Assembly: GCA_001600635.1 (NCBI GenBank)
Contig: BCKL01000010.1
Coordinates: 785,677 to 849,676, forward strand
Reading direction: 5' to 3'
Origin: Leucosporidium creatinivorum
Taxonomy: Eukaryota; Basidiomycota; Microbotryomycetes; Leucosporidiales; Leucosporidiaceae
DNA length: 64,000 bases
Below the pieces are notes generated by a model. It had not been told where the DNA came from and searched no databases. It saw only the letters and a program-made list of their open reading frames with translations. Below, in pieces: positions 54,556-64,000 of this stretch. Every line of letters starts with the position of its first letter. The stretch's first letter is position 1. Position numbers and translations under genes: made by a program.

Positions 54556-56935
54556 ATGGCGTCGGTTCAACTCCAGCCTCAAGGTGAGTGCTATAGTGCA
54601 CTCTGGTGGCAAGGTAGCGAGGCACGAGGTGTCAGAGACTGCGAGGTATACTTGCTGTGCCGAGATGATGAGCTCGAGCTGCTCGAGCTCGACGGCGCGC
54701 TCGACCCCGCGCGCGCGTGGAGCTGCTCGGCTATCGCTGAATCGAGAGCAGGGTGGTCCACTGTGCTGGCGCAGTGGCTTGCTGTAGTGCGCCACTGTGC
54801 TGATGCCCCGGGGAGTGCAGGTGCGCCGCGACGGGTGACTTCGTTCGACGTCCCTTGGCCGAGCTTCGCGCTCGGCTTGGGGCGCCGTAATCATTCTTGA
54901 AACCATGCCCGTCGTATGCACCGGCAATGGGCCTGAAGATCGTGGTATCTGGTGTACGACCTGAGGCTGTCTAGCTCTTGGGCCCGTGGGCGACCTGTTC
55001 AGCCATCCACCGTTGTGAAGCTCGGTTTTCGACCTCCCAGCCGACACAGCGCGGAAGGGCAATCTCGCTGACCTCTATGCCTCCCAAGATGCCTCTGACC
55101 TCCCTCCCTCGCCATCCGCCACGCCCGAACCCGCCTCCTCCTCCTCAGCGCCGACCGCCGAAGCTCACTCGGTTCCGACTCGCCTGCCCATGGAAGTCCT
55201 CCTCCGAGTCGTCGAGAACGCCTGCGCTACCGACGCGTTCGTGAGCGAGCATGGCTTGGATCCTGTCGGCGAAAGCGATACGAGGACGAGGTGAGTTGAC
55301 GCAGACAGGGAGAAGCGACAGAGCTGACCTCGGCTTGCGCTTCGACAGGCATCTCAAGCGCCGCTACAAGAACATCAAGAACTACATGCTCGTCTGTAGG
55401 GATTGGTACGCGACTGTGGGTGCTTTTGACTAGCGAGGGTCTCGCTTGGAGCTGACTCTACTCAACAGGCTCTCCCCTTGATCTGGGAATCGGCGACCTT
55501 TTGGCGCAACGGCCATCTCCAAGCCTTCGAGAAAGTTCTCAACAACCGCTCCACCATCGCTCCTACTCCCGCCCACCTCCGCTGGCATCGCAATGGCTGC
55601 TACGTCCGCACCCTCGACCTCTCCTCCCTCCAGACGGTCATGTTTCGCGCGCCGCCCGCCTCGGACGACGAGGAGCACGATTCCGACGAGTCGGAGGAGG
55701 TGGTGCCGCTCAATCGACGAGCAGTGAGGAGGAGAGCGAGGGGCGTCGAATACGGAGCGACGGGAGCAGGGATCGACCTTGTCGGAGTATTCGATTCGTG
55801 CCCTCTCCTCGAAAGGGTCATCCTAGGCTCGGGCACAGGGAGGATCACCACTCGCTCTTGGAACGAGCTCTACTCGTCGTTGCAGCATCCCAATCTCGTT
55901 GCGCTTCGAGGCGTCACTCTCCCCCATTCGAGACCCGAGACGGCCTCCTTCCTCGACCTCCTCAACGACATGCCCAGCCTGAGCGAGTTCTCGACGACGA
56001 GCATGAGCTTGCAGCCCGATTTGGCGTTGAGCTTGATTGAGATTTTCAAGATGAATGAGAAGCTGGTGAGTGGGCATGCGAGTTGAGGTAGCTCGGCGGT
56101 CGCCAACATCTTCTCCTCCCCGACAGGCGAGCCACAAGACGGGACTGCGAATCGGCGGCCTACGCGAGCTGTCGTTTGGAGGCGACTGCGAACTTCCCAT
56201 CTCCTTCGTCACTGCCATCCCTCGCGCTTGTCCTTCGCTCAAGGCGTGAGTTGTTCGCCGTTTAGCTTTCTCAAACTGACCTATCTGGACCACAGCTTTC
56301 ACCTCCTCGCGGGAGCCAACATCTTACAAGCCAACGGCCTACTCGACCTCGACACATTCGCTTCGTCCTTCCCCTCGGCGTTGGAGGCCTTCACCTTTCT
56401 CGGCGATCCAGGACTCAACACCAACTCGTCCTTTGACCGCGTGCTCGAGAGTCAGCCTTCCCTGACCTACCTGCACATCAGAGCTGACTTCATCAGGCGT
56501 GTTGTCCTGGCCTCTGCTGCTCGCTCGGCTGCGAAGCTGACCTCTCCCCACACGAACAGCCTCGACTTCTTCCTTCGCACCAGACCCGGAGTCCTCCAAA
56601 ACCTCAACATCGACCTCACCTCCATCGCCCGCCACGAAGGCGTCAACGGCTCCAACATCCTCCCCTGGCACCTCTCTCTCTCCTTCCCCTCTCGGTCCTC
56701 CATCCATCATTCGACCTCCGTCGCCCGTGAGTTCCGCCGTCAGAGCTTGGGATGGACAATGACGACGAGCTCGGGGGTGAGGACGCAGCTGTTGAGGAGG
56801 TTGTTGTGGTTGAGTACGAAGGAGGCCGAGAGGGAGGAGGAGGAGGGGAGCGAGGTGGATGGCCTGGAGAGGGGGCCGGGAAGTCCTGTAGTGGATTGTG
56901 CTTGCTCGGATGAAGAGGAGAGTGATGATGAGTAG
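54556..56935 (+). CDS. F-box/LRR-like protein (gene C)
   Basis: Exons 54556-54583, 55089-55290, 55349-55415, 55469-56065, 56127-56245, 56296-56496, 56560-56935; 529 residues. The F-box-like region is RLPMEVLLRVVENACA, with MLVCRDWYATALPLIWES completing the typical helix pair. Leu-rich strands follow (CYVRTLDLSSLQ, LLERVILGSG, LRELSFGGDCELP, PSLTYLHIRADF). The tail is acidic and Glu/Asp-rich. The first intron (54584-55088) is 505 nt, the longest in the window, with a branch-like GCTGACC before AAG; the resulting join MASVQLQPQDASDLPPSPS is in frame. The intron at 56497-56559 would use a GC donor, but the same 63 nt is also open in frame, so retention gives a protein 21 residues longer. Not closely similar to genes A and B. 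Confidence 0.75.
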
Positions 56936-57084
56936 TCGGTTGTGTACGCTGTTGCTTTACGGTCTCTTTCTCGCCCCTCCTGCTCCCTCGGCCCCCTTGC
57001 GAAGGCCTCGAATCTCGACTTGGGCGCGACGAGAGCTCCCTCTTTGAGCTCGTGCACTTTCCTCGTCTCTACCTCGACTTGATC

Positions 57085-58160
57085 ATGTGGCTTACAGATG
57101 CACAGAGTAAGTGCAGAGTACTCGACAGCTACAACACCTCACTAACGTCGCTTCTCCTACAGAAATTGGCGTCCGTCACGCTCGCCTGCCTCGCCCCATC
57201 TCTCGCTCTGGTAGCTGACCTTCTGATGTGCTACAGGTGGGATTGACGTCGTTTGGAGCATTCTTTATGATGCTTGGTGTCATCATGCTCTTTGATGGCG
57301 CCCTTCTCGCCTTGGGAAACGTGAGTCCTTGGGCCAGAGCGAGACGAGGCGGAGCGCGTGTTTGGGGTTGAATCCGAGAAGGTGCTAGAGCGCTACAGAG
57401 GGAGGGAGGCTATCGTCTGGAGACTGCGACATCAGGGTGTTCTCCTACAGCTTGGAGACGGCCCGGCGCGACCTCACAGACCAGCTCACCGACACGCGTG
57501 CTGATGCCTCTCGCCTTTCGCTTCCCATTAGATCCTCTTTGTGGCTGGACTACCACTCATCATCGGCCCAAGAAAGACGTTCTACTTCTTTGCCCGCAAG
57601 AACAAGCTGCGAGGGAGTGAGTCCTGCAGTTTCGGCTCGCTTTCGATGGGGCTGAGCAGGGGAAGGGTAGCTGGGCGGGAGACGAGGAGCAGAGGCGAGC
57701 TGAAAGGTCGAAGGGAGTGATGTGGAGCGAGAGTCGTAGTGCTGGCGCTGCAGGAGCAAAGGAACTTTCGCCGAACGAACGCCGAAGCTGACCCCGACTC
57801 TCGCTCCCCCACCCGCAGCCTTCTGCTTCGTAACCGGAATCGTGCTGGTCTTCGTCAAGTATCCCTTCATCGGCATGATTGTCGAAACGTTTGGCTTCCT
57901 CAACCTCTTTGGGTGGGTCATTTCGCGCTTCTTCATTTCGGCGCTCGCTGACCCTCTCCGCCGAACAGCGACTTCTTTCCCGTGGTCGTCAGCTTCCTCC
58001 GACAAGTGCCCGTCATTGGCACTTTCCTGAGCCTGCCAGTAGTGCGCCAGGTGAGTACTCCCGTCGACTCGCTGAGCCTCCACCCCATGGACCGAGCTGA
58101 CCTGCCTCGGCTCGACAGGTCACCGACCGGATAGCAGGAGTGCGGCAATCACCAGTATGA
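57085..58160 (+). CDS. GOT1: GOT1 Golgi transport protein
   Basis: Small tetraspan protein of the ER-Golgi vesicle pathway (Got1/Sft2-type family). Exons 57085-57106, 57163-57170, 57237-57320, 57532-57616, 57819-57912, 57969-58050, 58119-58160; 138 residues. The start MWLTDAQKIGVGLTSFGAFF, then FVAGLPLIIGPRKTF, FFARKNKLRGTFCF, FIGMIVETFGFLNLFG and FFPVVVSFLRQVPVIG match the family along the full length, with four hydrophobic segments. The second exon is only 8 nt (AA ATT GGC) and is needed to give the invariant QKIGVGL. Introns 3 and 4 are 211 and 202 nt, longer than the local norm. Confidence 0.94.
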
Positions 58161-58810
58161 TCCTGCTCCTCGTTCCCCCTCCCTCCTCTCTCTTTCCTCT
58201 TCCGACTACTCTTAAACACGCATCTCCCTTTCCACTTCTCGGCATCCTACGACCTCCTACGACCTTACGACCTGCTCATCCCTCTCCTCCCAAATCTCAA
58301 AACCTTACATCCGACTCTCGTCCCTCAGGCGCGAACCACCCCTTCCTCTGCCTGGACTTCCTACTCTACCTCGGCGACGACTCAGACGACGGACGATGGG
58401 ACGAGGGATAGTTGGTGGTGATGGAGGGATGCAAAGCGGGGGAGTGAGATGTGGCTGTGCTTTGGCGGACGGCAGGGGATGAGAGCTGGTTGCGGAGCTG
58501 GGAGAGCGTAGGAGCGGGAAGGGCAGGGCGAGATGAAGGGTAGATAAGGCCGCTGAGGTGGGACGTAGGCGGGTGTGAAAATCGCATTCAGTATACTCGT
58601 ACACACAGGATGCAGCTGGAGCAGATGCGAGCTCGGCTCGACCTCGGCCAAACTCGACTCGCTCTCACTCGACGAGTTGCATCCAGGTCGAGGGCCGTCC
58701 TGCAGCAGATGGCTTAGCGGGCGCGTCATGGTCCGGTAGCACCGCATGTACCACCAGGAGTCTTCTTGTACGCCAGTCTGCCTCTCATCTCGCCAGTCGG
58801 GAGCTCGACC

Positions 58811-58957
58811 GTGCGCCGAGTCGGTGGTCGAGAGCAACGGCTAGTTTTCGATTTCCTCTCGCCTCGCGGCGCTGAGAGCGGCCTGTAGTCTACTATGTAC
58901 CTCTCCTTGGAGTCGCTTAAAGCTTGGCGTTGATGATCTCGATGACCTGGGGCGCAC
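58811..58957 (-). pseudogene. Duplicated 3' end of the triosephosphate isomerase gene
   Basis: This stretch matches about 60261-60405 with scattered substitutions: shared blocks include GTGCGCCGAGTCGG, CTAGTTTTCGATTTCCTC, GTAGTCTACTAT and AAGCTTGGCGTTGATGATCTC. On the minus strand it keeps the last codons of TPI (VIEIINAKL) and a stop at the same place (TAA instead of TGA), plus about 110 bp of 3' flank. Nothing of TPI is recognisable before those codons, so it is a truncated relic, not a gene. Confidence 0.85.
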
Positions 58958-59894
58958 TTTAGCAGAGGGAGTGAGCGACCCTCGGGCCTCGGCGATGAAA
59001 CGAAAGCAAGACCGGAGGAGACGAGGGAAGCACGGAGCTAAGCAGCCCAAGCGCCCGCGAGATCATGGCTGTACGTTGTGTCAAGATGGATGTGGATCAG
59101 CGTTCCAGTGGCATGAACGCTCGGCAACCTGCATGACGTGGCCTCCGAGTCCCACTGTCCCAGCGGCGGGACGGGTCTACCTGCCTCGCCAGAGACAGGA
59201 CTTTACACGGAAGCTAGTGCAGATACCGCGAGAATACATCCACCAGAAGCGCCTGGGTTAGCCGAGCAGGCATCTTTTGAGCGAGAAACGTAGGCTCAGG
59301 CGCTCGGCGGCAATTGGCATGAGTATCATGAGTTCGGCGACCCTGCGAAGCAAGGAGCACACGGGACAATCGGCTCCCTCCCCGTTCAGCAAATTGAATC
59401 ATGAGTAAGCTCAATATCTGCTAGAGATGTTAACAAGGAGGCCAGAGCTCACGGCCAGAGAACTGACTTGCCATTGCTCTGCGCCGAGCTCAAAACTCGC
59501 CTGGCGCAAGAAGACGAGAAGGGAGGGGAGGGTGTGAAGCTGCTCAGGCGTGAGTAGGGTGTATGTATCTCATTCGGTAAAGCATGAGAGCGAGAGAGAG
59601 CTGTGCGTAGTTGCCAGCAAGAGAGGGAGTATGGCGTTCGGGAGTTGGCCAAGCTTGCCTTTCGAATTCTCCCCCGAGATGCCCCTACCAGCAGATGATG
59701 TGGAGCGGAGTCGGGGAGCTTGTGGTAGGCGCCCCGTACTGCTACCACCATTAAGCCATGCCAACTCCAAGACTTGGAGAGGAAAGGCCGGGCTTCAAGC
59801 TTGAAGGAGCCGAACTCTCGGTGGCCTCGAGATGAGTATCAGCCACGAATGCTCGTGTCAGAGTGATGGACGAAGTAAACTCTGAAGTCCAGAG

Positions 59895-59924
59895 GGCCTT
59901 GCCGTTTTGCAAAAGGACAAGGCC
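59895..59924. repeat. 30-nt near-perfect inverted repeat
   Basis: Arms GGCCTTG and CAAGGCC flank a core CCGTTTTGCAAAAGG that is itself almost palindromic; only two arm positions mismatch over the whole 30 nt. It lies in sequence without genes and could be a hairpin or a relic of a mobile element. Confidence 0.6.
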
Positions 59925-60367
59925 TTTAGAGGAGGAGGAGCAGCGAAAAGAGTCGAGTAGACAAAAACCCGAACTTGCAATGCAGCTCCCGGGCGCCAGA
60001 GATGGCGGAAAAAAACACCCGCGAACCAAGACGGACTAGGGTTGCAACCGTCTTTCTTGCTACTTATAGCACACGGCCTAACTATGAGCTGCACTGGCTG
60101 AGGACAATGCTCGGCGTGTTCAGCCGACTTTTGTATTTGCCCTTGACCACGTACAGCCCTCCGCCTACTGCTGAACAGCGCAACTTGGATCCTACACTCT
60201 GCATCACAGTACCGTCAATCTTCAATTTTCTGCCTCTGTCCTCTTGTAGTCCGAAGCAACTGTGCGCCGAGTCGGTCGTCAAGGGAAACTGCTAGTTTTC
60301 GATTTCCTCCCGCCTCGCTGCGCTGCAAGCGGCATGTAGTCTACTATATACTTCTCCCTGGAGTCAC

Positions 60368-62202
<1,835 letters not shown>

Positions 62203-62350
62203 GATTGATAGTGGTATGTAGGTGGAAGAAAAGGTGCGAAAGGTGTAACGAGCAGAAAGTGTAGGAGAGAGACCTTGGAACGAGCGAGACGCGACACTTC
62301 TTGACTTCCTGCCTCTTCGAGCTTTCTACTGCTACCTACTACAGACAATC

Positions 62351-63312
62351 ATGAGCTGGCAAAGTGAGTTATTCCTCGGATAATACCGCTGTTACCTTGC
62401 TAACTCCTGCCCTTCCACAGCTTGTACGTCGTGAATCTCCCGCCTCAGCTCCACGCGCCCTCGAGCTCACCTGTCTGCTGCTTCTCATCAGACGTCGATT
62501 CCAACCTGCTCGGCACTGGCAAGATCCACAAGGCTGCCATTCTCGGTCAACAGGGAGGTGTTTGGGCTCAGTCGGCCGGCTACGAGGTGAGCTACACCTC
62601 TTCCCGCTCGAGCCTACTGCTCGGGATGACGTGCCGTTTCACTGATGCTAGGCTCTACCGTGGTACAGATCACGGCGGCTGAGCAGGCTGCTATTGTCGC
62701 CGCCTTCTCCGACCCTACCAACGCTCAGGTGGGTCTCTACGTCCGCCGTAGAAGCTCGGGGCGCGAAGTGCGTTCGGCGCGTGCTCGGGAGCTGATTTGC
62801 CCTCGCTTCCACTACTACAACAGGCCAGCGGTGTTCACGCCCAGGGCACCAAGTTCATGACCATCAAGGCCGACGACAGGTCCGTTTACGGCAAGAAGAT
62901 GGTGAGTAGAGCTTTCGGTCCGGAGCTGCTCGGCGTGGGAGGTGTGAAGCTCGGCGCCGAGGTGGTGGGAGAGGGTCTAGCGAGGAGCGTAGCATTGTCA
63001 AATCACTCGACGGAACCTCTCCTGCTCTGCTGCTCTTCCACGCCTTCGCACCCTCACCGCCATCGCCGAGATCACCTCTCGCTGACCTTCCCCCTCTCGC
63101 TCTCGCAGGCCGACGGAATCATCTGCGTCAAGACTACTCAGGCCGTTCTGGTGGCAGAGTATGTCAGCCCTACCACTCCAGGAGAGGCTACCAAGATCGT
63201 CGAGGGTGCGTCGCTCTTCTTGCTTTGGCTGCGGTCTTTTGCTCGGCGTCGAAGCTGACCCTCTTCTTCGCGTGCAGAGCTCGGCGACTACCTCCTCGGC
63301 GTAGGATTCTAG
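62351..63312 (+). CDS. PFY1: Profilin
   Basis: Small actin-monomer and poly-proline-binding protein that feeds formin-driven filament growth. Exons 62351-62363, 62421-62423, 62492-62586, 62669-62728, 62824-62901, 63109-63205, 63278-63312; 126 residues, the standard fungal length. Family blocks are MSWQTYVDSNLLGTGKIHKA, AAILGQQGGVWAQS, KFMTIKADDRSVYGKK, ADGIICVKTTQAVLVAEY and the end ELGDYLLGVGF. The Thr-Tyr pair after MSWQ needs a 3-nt exon (CTT) between two introns; skipping it would give MSWQNVDSN and lose the conserved Tyr. Divergent from TPI across 148 bp, so the two housekeeping genes probably share a promoter region. Confidence 0.95.
62421..62423 (+). other. Three-nucleotide internal exon of profilin
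   Basis: Sequence CCACAG|CTT|GTACGT: an acceptor and a donor are separated by three bases. The upstream exon ends at phase 1 (A) and the downstream exon starts ACGTCGAT, so CTT completes ACT (Thr) and begins TAC (Tyr). The upstream intron has a good branch site (GCTAAC). Confidence 0.75.
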
Positions 63313-63789
63313 ATGATGGAGGGAGGCGAGTTCATAATACACAGCAGTCAGTGCCCAAGCAGCCCCGTCGTTTTTCCATGTTCTCCCTTGTCGCCGCTGG
63401 AGAGAGAGGGAGAGGTTCGGCGCCAGTTCTTCGTACGCTCCTGGACGAGCCTGCTCAAGCGAGCACAACATGGTCCGTTTAGGCTGCAGCACGTCGGCCC
63501 TTCATACCTCTTGCATGCCACATACCTCTTGCCTGACAGCTGTCGACACCAAGCGAGCAGACGATCGCCGAGTTCAACACGAGCGCAAAGGGTCGCACCG
63601 ATGGCGCCCATCGTACGATGTCAGAGGGCTGACAATGCCGACGAATCGCTGATCAAATCTCCAAACTTCCATCCATTGACTTTGGTAGCGCCAAACATCA
63701 GGCTCGGCGCGGGAAGGGGACTGTGGGTCGTCGCCTTCAACTTTGACCCTCGCTCTTTGCTTCTTCCTCTCGTCTTGTCCTCTCCCATC
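63313..63789. other. Subtelomeric intergenic region
   Basis: Profilin 3' UTR and about 400 bp without a recognisable gene. Open frames on both strands lack family features. Confidence 0.5.
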
Positions 63790-63951
63790 ATGTCTGACCT
63801 TCAAAGTGAGTTGGTACTTGTCACGATGTCACAGCTTCGCGCTGACCTCCGCTCTCCATCCATCTCCTCCAGCTTGTAAGGTCTCCTTCGCGCTCTTTGT
63901 TGCCGCTTCAGCTGAGCTCACTCAACAGCCTCTTAAACAGTCCTCACCAAC
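63790..63951 (+). CDS. Possible start of a gene truncated by the chromosome end
   Basis: ATG TCT GAC CTT CAA A is followed by GTGAGT (63806), a GCTGACC branch site and an acceptor at 63872. The next bases CTTGTAAGG can be read in two ways. One is a 3-nt exon CTT before a GTAAGG donor, exactly as in profilin, where the first exon also ends CAAA|GTGAGTT. The other is an exon that stays open (TCKVSFALFVAASAELTQQP) into the telomere-like repeat. Either way the gene cannot be complete. It could be a relic of a duplicated gene start or a chance arrangement. Confidence 0.35.
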
Positions 63952-64000
63952 GGGTTTGGGTTGGGTTAGGGTTGGGTTAGAGTTGGGTTAGGGTTGGGTT
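63952..64000 (+). repeat. Telomere-like G-rich array
   Basis: The window ends in alternating GGGTT and GGGTTA units, giving an 11-nt period (GGGTTGGGTTA) with one G-to-A change (GAGTT) and a first unit GGGTTT. The G-rich strand runs 5' to 3' toward the window end, as expected for a right-hand chromosome end. The array runs to the last base, so its full length is not visible. Confidence 0.85.

Larger units (their letters stand above)
58161..60367. other. Long gene-poor region with duplication debris
   Basis: More than 2.2 kb between GOT1 and the TPI gene. It holds the GOT1 3' UTR, the TPI 3'-end copy (about 58811-58957), then roughly 1.3 kb of less GC-rich sequence without a recognisable gene, ending in the true TPI 3' flank. 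A 30-nt imperfect palindrome sits at 59895-59924. A short frame at 58971-59261 has scattered Cys/His but no proper finger spacing. Confidence 0.6.

Noticed and set aside
58382-58837. Minus-strand ORF between GOT1 and the TPI relic
   Set aside because: Composition-driven, no domain, and its upstream end overlaps the duplicated TPI 3' flank.
58971-59261. Small Cys/His-containing frame resembling a zinc finger
   Set aside because: The Cys and His residues do not follow C2H2, CCHC or RING spacing.

Overview
The window looks like the end of a chromosome of a basidiomycete fungus, probably an intron-rich, GC-rich yeast of the Pucciniomycotina/red-yeast type; I infer the group only from gene content and intron style. 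Almost every gene is cut by many short introns (mostly 50-100 nt) with GTGAGT-like donors, a GCTGAC-type branch point 15-30 nt before the acceptor, and CAG/TAG acceptors. The last 49 bases are a G-rich telomere-like array in the orientation expected for a right chromosome end.

Layout: 5'-truncated fungal-specific transcription factor with poly-Gln tail (2-2653, +); riboflavin kinase (3471-4587, -); RRP12 ribosome-biogenesis factor (4875-9462, +); RING plus RRM-like protein (10161-14209, +); C2H2 zinc-finger protein (14591-15994, -); F-box pseudogene with three lesions (16842-18119, +); DUF1295/steroid-reductase-like membrane protein (18360-19832, -); F-actin capping protein beta (20150-21684, -); a 1615-residue Ser/Arg-rich disordered protein (22441-27654, -); F-box/LRR-like gene A (28388-30290, -); eIF3 subunit i (31145-33288, +); DUF7918-like protein (33561-35653, -, with undetermined bases); F-box/LRR-like gene B, a paralogue of A (36253-37911, +); OST-alpha/TMEM184 membrane protein (38329-41559, +); carnitine acetyltransferase (41728-44348, +); a 1409-residue TPR-like protein (44527-49360, -); Rieske oxygenase (49665-51853, -); membrane-anchored metallophosphoesterase (52143-54052, -); F-box/LRR-like gene C (54556-56935, +); GOT1 (57085-58160, +); a stray copy of the 3' end of TPI (about 58811-58957); triosephosphate isomerase (60368-62202, -); profilin (62351-63312, +); a possible truncated gene start (63790); telomere-like repeat (63952-64000).

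Most genes are unrelated housekeeping genes: translation and ribosome assembly (eIF3i, RRP12), actin dynamics (capping protein, profilin), glycolysis (TPI), flavin synthesis, ER-Golgi transport (GOT1) and acyl-carnitine metabolism. I see no biosynthetic cluster, transposase, CRISPR array or defence island. The accessory signal is the F-box/LRR-like family (three apparently intact genes and one pseudogene), local duplication debris near the chromosome end, and unusual splicing: a 3-nt internal exon in profilin, an 8-nt exon in GOT1, first coding exons of only 3-7 nt, and several GC-AG introns. All exon boundaries were placed by eye from splice signals and frame continuity. For every gene modelled as intact the exon lengths sum to whole codons, but no transcript data were available.
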